Positions 33,100 through 42,480 of a stretch of 45,721 nucleotides of DNA are shown one piece after another; position 1 is the first letter of the stretch; the number at the start of each line of letters is the position of its first letter. The DNA is from an uncultured Prevotella sp. (GTDB lineage Bacteria > Bacteroidota > Bacteroidia > Bacteroidales > Bacteroidaceae). The DNA lies in assembly GCA_902798285.1 (NCBI GenBank), contig CADBVZ010000028.1, forward strand, positions 1-45,721, given 5' to 3'. Made by a program: the position numbers and the translations under genes. The notes beneath the pieces are model-generated. The model was given only the letters and a program-made list of their open reading frames with translations, did not search any database and was not told the DNA's origin.

Positions 33100-36000
33100 T
33101 ACTTGTGAGCCTCCACCCATTTACGTGCATTGACGAATGCCTCAATCCAAGGTGTTACCTCGTCCTGACGGCGGTCGGCGGGATACCAAGCATTCTGCCA
33201 GGGGAATACGGCACGCTCCAGGTGAGGCATCATGCAGAGATGACGACCATCGGCCGAGCAGATACCTGCCACATTGTAGTCAGAACCATTAGGATTAGCG
33301 GGATAGCCAGCGTAGTTGTACTTAGCAATCACGTTGTAAGCACTCTCAGCCTCGGGCAGTGAGAACTTACCCTCGCCATGAGCTACCCACAGACCGAGCT
33401 TGTTGCCGCTCAGTGAACCGAACATCACAGAGTTGTTCTGAGGAATGCTCAACGAGATGAACTCGCTCTCGAACTTATGAGAATCGTTGTGCAACATCTT
33501 AGCACCCTTAGCACCAGTAAGACCGAGCTCAACCATCAGCTGACAACCGTTACAGATACCCAGTGAGAGGGTGTCCTCGCGGGCATAGAACTTATCAAGA
33601 GCCTCCTTAGCTTTTGGATTGAAGAGGAAGGCACCAGCCCAACCCTTGGCCGAACCAAGTACCGCGACCAGAGATCAGGTCGGTCATCATCACGTCCTTC
33701 ACGTCGAAACCAGCCAGATACAAGCAGTAAGCCATCTCACGCTCACCGTTGGTACCCTTCTCACGGATGATGGCAGCCTTGATGCCTGATGCCTGACGGC
33801 GATCGGCAGAGATGCCATACTGAGCCAGTTTACCAGTGAAGTCTTTGTTGAACTTCATCTCGATAGGCTGCTTCTTGTAGTTCTCGAAACGCTCCTTAGC
33901 CTTACCGTTGAAACTCTGCTTGCGATCGAGCAGGTAAGAAGTTTTATACCAAACGTCGCGGAGAGCATCAATATCGAAAATCTTCTCTAAATCGCCAGCC
34001 TTTACCACGATGGTGCGAGCATCCTCTACAGGATAACCAATCTTAGCATAGCCAACACCCTGCTCCTCCATGAAGTCCTTGAACTCCTGCTTGTACTCAT
34101 CGCTTACCTCAATCACTACGCCTGGGTTCTCAGCGAAGAGTGCCTTCACGATATCGCCATCAGCACAGATGTCGTGCAGGTTGATGTGCAGACCACCTTT
34201 CGTGTTGGCGAAGCACATCTCGAGCAATGTGGTGATGAGACCACCGGCTGAGATATCGTGACCAGCCATAATCCAACCGCGGTTAATCATCTCTTGAACG
34301 GCCATAAAGGCATCAGCAAAGTACTCGGGGTTCTTCACCGTAGGCACATCGTCACCTACCTTACCCAAGCTCTGGGCGAAGGCAGAACCACCAAGGCGCT
34401 GCTCGTCGAAGCTGAAGTCGATATGATAGAGTGATGCATTCTTATCGTTAACCAATACAGGGCTTACCACCTTCTTGATGTCAGAAACCTCACCACCAGC
34501 AGAAACAATGACTGTTCCTGGAGAGATAATCTTCTCACCATTCGGATACTGCTGAGAGAGTGACAGTGAGTCCTTACCAGTAGGTACGTTGATGTGCAGG
34601 TCGCAGCAGAAATCGCTCAGCGCCTTGACACCAGCATACAGACGGGCATCCTCACCTTCTTGAGAGCGGCAAGGCCACATCCAGTTAGCAGAGAGTGAGA
34701 GCGAATCCATACCCTCGGCGAGTGGTGCCCAAACAATATTGGTCAGAGCCTCGGCTACAGAAAGTACAGAACCAGCAGCAGGATCGGCCAGACCTGCCTG
34801 AGGAGCGTGTCCGAGGGCGGTGGCGATACCCTTCTGTCCACGATAGTCGAGGGCTACGACACCACAGTCGCTCAATGGCAACTGAATCTCACCCTGACAC
34901 TGCTGACGGGCGATTTTACCTGTTACAGAGCGGTCCACCTTGTTAGTCAACCAGTCCTTACAAGCCACAGCCTCCAGCTGAAGCACGCGATCCAAGTATT
35001 CGTCGATCTTATCCTGACTGTAGGTAACGTCAGCATAGTGGCGCTCTACAGTATTATCTTTCATGATGGTCTTGGGTGAGTGACCAAACATCTGAGCCAC
35101 ATCCAGATCGAATGGCTTCACACCGTCGCCCTGCTTGAATGAGAAGTGGGCATCGCCAGTGGTCTCACCAACCACATACAGCGGAGCACGCTCGCGCTCA
35201 GCAATCTTACGAACATGCTCGATATGCTTCTCGTCGATGAGCAGTCCCATACGCTCCTGACTCTCGTTGGCGATGATCTCCTTACTAGAAAGCGTCTTGT
35301 CTCCGATGGGTAGCTTGGTCATATCAATCTCACCACCACACTCCTCGACGAGCTCAGAGAGACAGTTCAGGTGACCAGCAGAACCGTGGTCGTGAATAGA
35401 CACAACGGGATTCACATCCTCCTCGCAGAGGGCACGAACCAGATTGTAGGCACGCTTCTGCATCTCAGGGTTAGCACGCTGAACGGCGTTCAACTCGATA
35501 CCATTGCTGTAGCGACCTGTGTCCACTGATGAAACAGATCCACCACCAAGTCCGATGCGGTAGTTATCACCACCCACAACGACCACCTTATTGCCTGGCT
35601 GAGGCTCCTTCTTCAGACAGTCGCGCTTGGTGCCATAACCTACACCACCAGCTAGCATGATCACCTTATCATAGGCATATTTCTCTTTACCCTCCTGATG
35701 CTCAAAGGTGAGCACTGAACCGCAGATCAGCGGCTGACCGAACTTGTTACCGAAGTCTGAAGCACCGTTAGAGGCCTTGGTCAGAATCTGTTGTGGTGTC
35801 TGGTACAGCCACTGGCGAACGGGCAGGATATCCTCCCAGTCGCGTGCAGCACCCTCATCGTCATGCAAGCGGGGATAAGCCGTCATATAAACAGCTGTAC
35901 CAGCGATAGGCCATGAACCTACACCACCACCCATACGGTCGCGGATTTCACCACCAGTACCTGTAGCAGCACCGTTGAATGGCTCTACGGTAGTGGGGAA

Positions 36001-36750
36001 GTTGTGCGTCTCAGCCTTCAGCGAGATCACACTCTCGATATCTTTTACCTGGAAGTAGTCGCTGGTGCTCTGATCCTTTGGAGCAAACTGCTCAACCACA
36101 GGACCCTGTGCAAAAGCTACATTATCCTTATATGCCGAGAGAATCTTGTTGGGATTCTCCTGTGTGGTCTTCTTAATCATGGCGAAGAGCGAACTTTCCA
36201 TCTCCTTGCCATCAATGATAAAGGTTCCACCAAAGATCTTATGACGGCAGTGCTCAGAGTTGATCTGTGCAAAACCGAAGATCTCAGAGTCAGTCAGAGG
36301 ACGACCGTTCTGCTTCTCCAGTCCGTGGAGATACTCAATCTCCTCAGGAGAGAGGGCCAGACCTTCCTGCTCGTTATATTCCTCCAAGTTGTCGACATAC
36401 TTGATGGGCTCAGGCTTGATGTTGATCGTAAAGATATCCTGATTCAGGCCGTTATACATGCGCTGTAGCATCTCATCGTGCTCAGCATCCTTGCTGGCAA
36501 CAGCGAAATATTCCTCAATACGACTGATGCCCTTGAGGCCCATGTTCTGCGTAATCTCTACGGCATTGGTTGACCATGGGGTTACCATCTCGCGACGTGG
36601 GCCAACGAAGAACCCGGCGAGACTGTCGGCGTCAAGCAACTCTGCTTCACCGTACAGCCAATTTAATTCCTTAATCTCCTGTTCGTTAAGTACGTGATCA
36701 ACCTCGGTGGCGATCACGGTTTTTTGTGGTGTCTGAAAGAAACGTATCAT
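33099..36750 (-). pseudogene. purL: Phosphoribosylformylglycinamidine synthase with a deletion and frameshift
   Basis: The large single-chain PurL (about 1235 residues when intact) makes formylglycinamidine ribotide from FGAR, glutamine and ATP in purine synthesis. From ATG 36750 the reading runs through the N-terminal and both AIRS-like domains (KAETHNFPTTVEPFNGAATG, NVPTGKDSLSLSQQYPNG). At about 33660 ISGR is followed out of frame, and the protein ends after 1047 residues. In the shifted frame the rest of the glutaminase resumes as VLGSAKGWAGAFLF, then GICNGCQLMVELG with the catalytic Cys, ending EAHK at 33099. Judged from the family, about 19 codons (the 'ETL...GGFS.sD' strand) are missing, roughly a 56-base deletion. 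It is either a real lesion or an assembly error. Confidence 0.8.
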
Positions 36751-36766
36751 ATTTTATTTTTGTTAT

Positions 36767-39286
36767 TTATTTCTTTTTCTTGCTGTTAACAACTGCGGGT
36801 TTTGCCTTCTCTACATAAGGAACCTGTTTCATGAGGATCCAAGCAGCCTCACGGGCCTTGTTCTTCAGGTTGTCGGGACATTTGGTGTCAGTCCTCAGGA
36901 ATTTCTCCACCTCCTGAGCGGCCTCAGCAGACTTATGGGTGCTGAGCAACGCCTTAGCCCAGTTGCCAGGGAAGAAGATGCCACTGGTCTGCTGCAGATA
37001 AGGTAGTGACTGCAGGGCAGGCATGATATAGTTGTTACTCTGTGGCTCATAAACGTCTGAGTTGAGCAGAGCCAGTGTTTGGAGAGCCCATGGCTCATGC
37101 TTACGACCTTCGGGTTTCAGCAGGCTGTTGAATACTTTAGTACGAACCTCTGCACTGGGGTCGCAGGCCCGGCTTACATAGTCGAACTCGTCGCGCAGAT
37201 CCTGTGTCGTCAGACGGGCACGCTCCTTGCTGAGGATCTCCTCACGCTGGGCAGGGCGCACGATGGCGAGACGATACGCCATGTTCATATAGTCGTGTTC
37301 GTTGAATGCCGGATCGTTATGGGCATCGAACATCTTCTGGATATTATCGAGTACCTCGGGTGATACGGCATTGGCTGAGAGCTTCTGGAGAATGTACTGA
37401 CGGCACTCCTTTGTCTTGTTCTCTCGCAGCAGATCCATCATACAGAGTTCGAGGGTCTTGCGCGATGACATCGGCATGTCGGTGGAGATCTTGAACATAT
37501 GGTCGACGCCTGTCGACATGATGAGTGGATTCTTCTCCTTCATCATGAAACGGTAGAGTTCGCCGAAGTGTGATGGAGGAATCTTGCCCATGAGGTAGTT
37601 CTCGTGGATAATCTGCAGCAGACAGTAGCGCTGTAGGTCGTTGCGGGTGGTAATAAGTCGCTTCGGTAGTTTTTGAGCATACTCATCGTCGACGGTGAAG
37701 ATACCATAGCCACGTCCGTCGGCATTGGGGATGATATAGTCGGGACGGGTACCTACCTTGATAGATACAGAGGGCTGTTGCATGTTTACAGTCACAGAGC
37801 GGGTATTGCCAAGTTCGTAGATAAGCTTGACTTCAAATTTCTGACGCCAGCAAAGTCCACGTCCGTAGGGGTCGATCTGATTTATGATGAGCTGTCCATC
37901 ACGATAGGTTGTTACAATGGTGGGCAGACCCTTCTGCTTCACCCATACGTCACTGAACTGGCGGACATTTACATTCGGGGCCACTTTGTCGAGGGCTTCG
38001 ATGAGATCATCCCACGAAGCGTTGCTATAGGCATTGTCGGCCAGGTAAGCCTGCAGTCCCTTTTGCATGGTGGGGGCATCCATCATGTTCTCAAGCATGC
38101 GCATCATCACTGGTGCTTTGTCGTAGATGATATTGTCGTAAAGCAGACTGGCGCAGTTAAGATTGCCCAACTCCTGAGCGATGGGGTGGGTGCCTTCGGT
38201 ACGGTCGATGGCGATGGCACGGGCCTGTAAAGTCTTGATGAAGTTCAGGTCGTGGTCAATGCCTCTATACTGTCGGCGGGTGATCTTTGCTGCCATGAAG
38301 TTGGCAAACACCTCCTTGGCCCATACATCCTCAAACCACTTCAGACTGACGAGGTCACCAAACCAAAGGTGGGCCGTCTCATGAGCAATTAGTTCTGTTC
38401 GAGAGAGAAGTTCTTCCTGTGTGGCGTTCTTGTCGAGGAAGATACGGCGATCGCTCAACTGGATGGCGCCTGGATGCTCCATACCACCAAACTGATAGCC
38501 AGGCAGGATAACGAGACCATATTCTTTAGAGAAGGGATTGGCGATGCCTGTGTAACCTTCCATCCATCTCAGGGCAGCTGCTGCCTCGTCGAACACTTTA
38601 TCGAGCTGTTTGACCTTGTCGGGATCGGTTTCGCGATAGAGGGCACGCATGGGGCGACCGTCGCGAGTGTCGATCTTCTCCTGGAAGTTACCTGCTACAA
38701 AGGAGTATAGGTAGGTGGGCAGCGGACAACAGGGGTCGCTGGTCATGGTCTTCCATCCCGTGGGGGCTTTCATGGTAGTTACAAAGCGGGCTCTGAGGTC
38801 GGGCTGGTCGAAACAGGGGAAACAAGAACGTGCATTGTCGGGCACGAAGAGCGTGTACATATAATCCTGATGACGGTTCAGCGCCTTGTCCAGACTGGTA
38901 AAACTCAGTTCTACACGGTTGGTGCCAGGAACGAGCAGTTTATTGGGAATGACAATATGTTCGTTATGGTAGGTGGCAATGACTGCCTTGCGTCTTTCTT
39001 TTTTGCCTTTTTTGGTAATGACATAGCATGTGCCATTGAATTTTCCTTGGAAATCGAGAACTACATCGGCCTTCTCTTTGAGGTCGAAGGTAATGACATT
39101 CTTACCTGATATATTTTCCTTCTGATTGGCTGGGATGTTGAATGTCAGGTCGTAAATGACGTTACTGATGTTGGTTTTTCGTTGTGCGGCAAGTTCCTTG
39201 GAGACACCTTTTGACAACTGCTGCGCATAAGTGCATACTGCGGTCATGCAGAGTGCTACAATGAGGAGTGTTTTGATATTTTTCAT
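36767..39286 (-). CDS. M1-family zinc aminopeptidase
   Basis: An 839-residue exported peptidase (signal LLIVALCMTAVCTYAQ). After the N-terminal beta-saddle (about 40-225) comes the exopeptidase motif GYQFGGMEHPGAI (usually GxMEN; here MEH). The zinc site is H302-E-T-A-H306 in ELIAHETAHLWFGDLV, with the third ligand E325 in VWAKEVFANF. The C-terminal helical domain follows and ends with a Lys-rich tail. It removes N-terminal residues from peptides, probably in the periplasm. The asparagine-to-histidine change in the GAMEN-type motif is worth noting. purL starts 16 bases after its stop on the same strand. A -7 element lies about 22 bases before the ATG. Confidence 0.92.
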   Translation of the reverse strand: MKNIKTLLIVALCMTAVCTYAQQLSKGVSKELAAQRKTNISNVIYDLTFNIPANQKENISGKNVITFDLKEKADVVLDFQGKFNGTCYVITKKGKKERRKAVIATYHNEHIVIPNKLLVPGTNRVELSFTSLDKALNRHQDYMYTLFVPDNARSCFPCFDQPDLRARFVTTMKAPTGWKTMTSDPCCPLPTYLYSFVAGNFQEKIDTRDGRPMRALYRETDPDKVKQLDKVFDEAAAALRWMEGYTGIANPFSKEYGLVILPGYQFGGMEHPGAIQLSDRRIFLDKNATQEELLSRTELIAHETAHLWFGDLVSLKWFEDVWAKEVFANFMAAKITRRQYRGIDHDLNFIKTLQARAIAIDRTEGTHPIAQELGNLNCASLLYDNIIYDKAPVMMRMLENMMDAPTMQKGLQAYLADNAYSNASWDDLIEALDKVAPNVNVRQFSDVWVKQKGLPTIVTTYRDGQLIINQIDPYGRGLCWRQKFEVKLIYELGNTRSVTVNMQQPSVSIKVGTRPDYIIPNADGRGYGIFTVDDEYAQKLPKRLITTRNDLQRYCLLQIIHENYLMGKIPPSHFGELYRFMMKEKNPLIMSTGVDHMFKISTDMPMSSRKTLELCMMDLLRENKTKECRQYILQKLSANAVSPEVLDNIQKMFDAHNDPAFNEHDYMNMAYRLAIVRPAQREEILSKERARLTTQDLRDEFDYVSRACDPSAEVRTKVFNSLLKPEGRKHEPWALQTLALLNSDVYEPQSNNYIMPALQSLPYLQQTSGIFFPGNWAKALLSTHKSAEAAQEVEKFLRTDTKCPDNLKNKAREAAWILMKQVPYVEKAKPAVVNSKKKK

Positions 39287-39307
39287 CTGTTATTTGGTTT
39301 TTGAGTG

Positions 39308-39315
39308 CAAATTTA
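39308..39315 (-). promoter_or_regulatory. Bacteroidetes -7 element (TAAATTTG)
   Basis: On the minus strand TAAATTTG matches TAnnTTTG 21 bases before ATG 39286. It would drive aminopeptidase, purL and probably the transporter pair. Confidence 0.55.
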
Positions 39316-39369
39316 ATTAAAATAATTCTAATTACAAGCATAAATCCATTGTTTTTTCTGTTAGTTCAC

Positions 39370-39377
39370 TAATTTTG
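39370..39377 (+). promoter_or_regulatory. Bacteroidetes -7 element (TAATTTTG)
   Basis: TAATTTTG matches TAnnTTTG, with TTG at 39349-39351 as a -33-like element. It lies 32 bases before the OmpA-family gene and diverges from the aminopeptidase promoter. Confidence 0.6.
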
Positions 39378-39409
39378 CACCGAATAAGTCTTTTTTAATA
39401 GTATTAGGT

Positions 39410-40267
39410 ATGAAGAAAAGTGTATTTTTGATAGCTCTGGCTATTGGTCTGATGATGACCAGTTGTGCCAGCAAGAAGGATCTGGCTAATTGCCAGACAG
39501 AGAATAAGTCGCTCACCGAGAAGTTGCAGGATGCAAGAGAAGACCTGGCTGGTAAGAATGCCCGTATCTCTGCTCTCGAGGAACAGCAGCGTGGTTTGCA
39601 ACAGGCCCTGAAGAATGCTGAGGCCAAGTATGCTAAGTTGCAGGAGTCGCTCGACAAGAGTCTGACGAATGCCTCTCAGAACAATATCTCTATTGAGAAG
39701 TTGGTAGATCAGATCAACGAGTCGAACCAGTACATCCGCCATCTGGTGGAGGTGAAGTCGAAGAGCGACTCACTGAACATGGTGCTGACGAACAATCTGA
39801 CCCGTTCGCTCTCTAATGAAGAGCTGAAGGAGGTTGATGTGCAGGTGCTGAAGGGTGTGGTTTACATCTCACTGGCTGACAACATGCTCTACAAGAGTGG
39901 CTCTTATGAGATTAACAGCCGTGCTGCCCAGACTTTGTCGAAGATCGCCAAGATCATTAAGGACTACAAGGACTACGACGTGCTGATTGAGGGTAACACT
40001 GATAATGTACCCATCAAGAAGACCAACATCCGTAACAACTGGGACCTCTCTACCCTCCGTGCTTCTTCAGTGGTTCAGGCCCTGCAGAACGACTATGGTG
40101 TAGATCCTAAGCGTCTGACCGCTGGCGGACGTGGTGAGTACAACCCCATCGCTTCGAACGATACCGAGATTGGCAAGCAGCGCAACCGTCGTACTCAGAT
40201 TATCATTACTCCGAAGCTCGATGAGTTCATGGACCTGATTGGTCAGGCTCCTGAGGAGAGTAAGTAA
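39410..40267 (+). CDS. OmpA-family peptidoglycan-associated lipoprotein
   Basis: A 285-residue lipoprotein with type II signal peptide (MTSC, lipid-anchored Cys19). Residues about 25-130 are a long heptad-rich coiled coil (NKSLTEKLQDAREDLAGKNA). Residues about 150-275 are the OmpA C-terminal domain with the peptidoglycan-binding pattern GNTDNVPIK, NWDLSTLRASSVVQAL, GGRGEYNPIASNDT and NRRTQIIITPKL. It is likely anchored in the outer membrane and contacts the cell wall. The coiled coil suggests oligomerisation. It converges with the pseudouridine synthase gene with 15 bases between stops; that gap and the gene ends hold CGAACC/GGTTCG arms, a weak shared terminator. Confidence 0.92.
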   Translation: MKKSVFLIALAIGLMMTSCASKKDLANCQTENKSLTEKLQDAREDLAGKNARISALEEQQRGLQQALKNAEAKYAKLQESLDKSLTNASQNNISIEKLVDQINESNQYIRHLVEVKSKSDSLNMVLTNNLTRSLSNEELKEVDVQVLKGVVYISLADNMLYKSGSYEINSRAAQTLSKIAKIIKDYKDYDVLIEGNTDNVPIKKTNIRNNWDLSTLRASSVVQALQNDYGVDPKRLTAGGRGEYNPIASNDTEIGKQRNRRTQIIITPKLDEFMDLIGQAPEESK

Positions 40268-40282
40268 TAGGATTTGCGAACC

Positions 40283-41605
40283 TTATTCAAAAGGGTTCGG
40301 TAGTTCGAAGTGCATTCGCTCACCTGTAACAGGGTGGGCGAATGTTATTTTGTCACAATGTAGGCAAAGCCGTTCGCCTTTCTTTCCATAGAGTTCATCG
40401 CCCACTATCGGACAGCCTAGTCCATCGGGGTGGGCACAGTGCATACGCAACTGGTGAGTACGGCCTGTATGGGGATAGAGAGCTACGAGGGTTTTGTTAT
40501 CTTCGTAAGTGTTCAAGACCTCATATTCCGTCACAGCAGATTTGCCACGATGGAAATCTACCATCTGACGAGGACGATTCATGGGATCGAAGATCAGGGG
40601 AAGTGTGATACGTCCCTTGGATTCCTTGACGATGCCTTCAACGAGGGCAATGTAGCGTTTCTCGACAGTCCGTTTTACGAACTGCTCCTGCAAGGGCAGG
40701 TAGGCATCCTTCGTCTTGGCAATAATCATCAGACCTGATGTCCCCATGTCGAGGCGATGGACAGGCATGGCCTCGGGCCAGCGCTCTTGGGCGATGGTAG
40801 CTACAGAGTAGTCATCCGTCTTGCCAGGGACACTCAGCAATCCTGAGGGCTTGTTGATGACTGCCAACGTGTCGTCTTCATATATGATCTCTATCTGCAA
40901 ATGAGGAAATGCTACTTTCTCTGGATTAGCTTCCACGTTGAGGCCCTGCAGCATCCACGTGAGTACAGGTTTGCATTTCCCTCGACAGGCAGGATAGAAT
41001 TGCTCGTGGTGGCGTATCTCACTTTTGGGTGAAGGTCCCCACCAAAACTCTGCCATACAGACTGGCTTCAGCTGGTGACTATAGGCATATTGCAAGAGTT
41101 TTGGCGCACAGCAGTCGCCTGTGCCACCTGGGGGTAGGGGAAATTTCTTCTGAATACGAGGGGAAGAGTGATAGTCTTGCCAGATGTCTACCAGATCCTT
41201 CGTCTCACCTTTCGCATTCAGCATCTGATACTGATGGAAGAGCCATAATTGCAGGTCTTGTGACATGCTTTTTGTGGTGAGTGGTGAGAGGTGAGTGGCG
41301 AGAGAGATTTCGCGTTCCTTAGTCTTGAAATAGCCATCAGGCTGTTGGGCATCATAAACAGGGGGGACGAAATATGCCCAGTCGTTGCGCCCTTCAAGCA
41401 ACCCAGAATAGGCAGCGAGGAATCCCAGTCCTTCATCAGAGGTTACCACTAAGACTCCAAACATCTTTCCCTCTTGTGGATGGATGCGAGCGATTTCCTT
41501 CTTAACCTCCTCAGCTGCGAGGATGCAAAGCGGATGAGGTTCGTAGCAGAAGGGATAGGTAAACTGCTCTGGTAAGGGGATGTCGGATACTAAAGGGTGA
41601 ATCAT
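40283..41605 (-). CDS. RluA-family pseudouridine synthase, shortened form
   Basis: A 440-residue protein that isomerises uridines in RNA. The N-terminal Bacteroidales-specific region (MIHPLVSDIPLPEQFTYPFC, GKMFGVLVVTS, FVPPVYDAQQPDGYF) leads into a Cys-rich part (GGTGDCCAPKLLQYAY, PACRGKC). The RluA catalytic domain follows (about 225-440; YEDDTLAVINKPSGLLSVPG, MPVHRLDMGTSGLMIIAKT with the catalytic Asp, HTGRTHQLRMHCA). As I recall them, relatives carry a longer coiled coil between the first two regions; here it is short and includes SLATHLSPLTTK, written by a CTCACC-rich repeat at 41274-41304. ATG 41605 overlaps the kinase stop (ATGA), so it is preferred over 41620. Confidence 0.85.
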   Translation of the reverse strand: MIHPLVSDIPLPEQFTYPFCYEPHPLCILAAEEVKKEIARIHPQEGKMFGVLVVTSDEGLGFLAAYSGLLEGRNDWAYFVPPVYDAQQPDGYFKTKEREISLATHLSPLTTKSMSQDLQLWLFHQYQMLNAKGETKDLVDIWQDYHSSPRIQKKFPLPPGGTGDCCAPKLLQYAYSHQLKPVCMAEFWWGPSPKSEIRHHEQFYPACRGKCKPVLTWMLQGLNVEANPEKVAFPHLQIEIIYEDDTLAVINKPSGLLSVPGKTDDYSVATIAQERWPEAMPVHRLDMGTSGLMIIAKTKDAYLPLQEQFVKRTVEKRYIALVEGIVKESKGRITLPLIFDPMNRPRQMVDFHRGKSAVTEYEVLNTYEDNKTLVALYPHTGRTHQLRMHCAHPDGLGCPIVGDELYGKKGERLCLHCDKITFAHPVTGERMHFELPNPFE

Positions 41606-42414
41606 AGGAGATCGAGACATTTCTCCACAGGGATGCCTCGGTTTTTGTCGTCAGTATCGCGATAACGGTCTATCATGCGGAACACAGTATCCATCGCAGT
41701 ACGTGTAGAGGTCTTCAGCGACTCGCCATTCAACAGATGGCCGATGAGTACTGCAGAGAAGATATCACCTGTACCATGGAAAAGACCAGGAATCTCATGA
41801 TAATCCAAGTGGAAATACTTGTCCTCGTAGTGGTTATAGCCTACTACGGCATTCTGTCCGTCGACTTTGCAACTTGTGATAAGCGCTGATTTACAGCCTA
41901 TGTCGCGTAGTTTGTCGAGCAGATCGGCAGCACTCTCCCATGAGATGCCTTCCATGTGGATGGGGGTGTTTGTCAGATAACAGGCCTCAGTATAGTTAGG
42001 GAATGTGAGATGAGCCACACTCACCATCTCGCGCATCAGCTCCACCTGACGCTCAGTCATACCATTATAGAGTCGTCCGCCATCACCAAGGATGGGGTCT
42101 ACGAATACCCAGGTGCCGGCTTCGCCCTGTTCCTTGCAATAGTTGGCCACGAGTTTAGCCTGTTCGTCGCTGAACATCAGTCCTGTACAGATGGCATCGA
42201 AACTGAAGCCGAGTTTCTTCCAAACTGGCAGCGTGCCACGAATATATTCGGTGGTATCCTGGATGTTGAACTTTCCGTAGTCGAGGGTGTTCGACACAAG
42301 GGCAGTAGGCAGACTATAAGTGGGAATGCCTAAGTAGGAGAGGATGGGCAACATGGCCCCCATGCCCACCTTACCATAGCCTACAACGTCATTAATTAAC
42401 AATATCTGTTTCAT
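41602..42414 (-). CDS. pdxY: Pyridoxamine kinase (PdxY-like)
   Basis: A 270-residue ribokinase-fold kinase starting KQILLINDVVGYGKVGMGAM. Signature parts are PTALVSNTLDYG, the long helix region FVDPILGDGGRLYNGMT, and the anion-hole/catalytic GLFHGTGDIFSAVLIGHLL with the GTGD aspartate. It phosphorylates pyridoxamine or pyridoxal in B6 salvage in the cytosol. ATG 42414 is chosen because the -7 element at 42423-42430 would make a longer start impossible. It is translationally coupled by ATGA to the pseudouridine synthase and reads away from the helicase gene. Confidence 0.9.
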   Translation of the reverse strand: MKQILLINDVVGYGKVGMGAMLPILSYLGIPTYSLPTALVSNTLDYGKFNIQDTTEYIRGTLPVWKKLGFSFDAICTGLMFSDEQAKLVANYCKEQGEAGTWVFVDPILGDGGRLYNGMTERQVELMREMVSVAHLTFPNYTEACYLTNTPIHMEGISWESAADLLDKLRDIGCKSALITSCKVDGQNAVVGYNHYEDKYFHLDYHEIPGLFHGTGDIFSAVLIGHLLNGESLKTSTRTAMDTVFRMIDRYRDTDDKNRGIPVEKCLDLL

Positions 42415-42415
42415 T

Positions 42416-42477
42416 TCGGGTGCAAAGTTAATGCTTTTTTGTGAAGTTTGCAAAAAAAGCATTAACTTTGCACCCGA
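42416..42477. promoter_or_regulatory. Palindromic divergent promoter between pdxY and the helicase gene
   Basis: Arms 42416-42440 and 42453-42477 are a perfect 25-bp inverted repeat with a 12-base centre. Each arm holds TAACTTTG reading outwards (minus 42423-42430, plus 42463-42470), the TAnnTTTG -7 element. ATG 42414 is 8 bases and ATG 42481 is 10 bases beyond, so both mRNAs should have leaders of only a few bases. Confidence 0.7.
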
Positions 42478-42480
42478 TTT

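Noticed and set aside
40255-40310. Strong terminator between the OmpA-family gene and the pseudouridine synthase
   Set aside because: CGAACC/GGTTCG arms exist but the stem is short, overlaps coding sequence and has no T run, so it is mentioned only under the OmpA-family gene.
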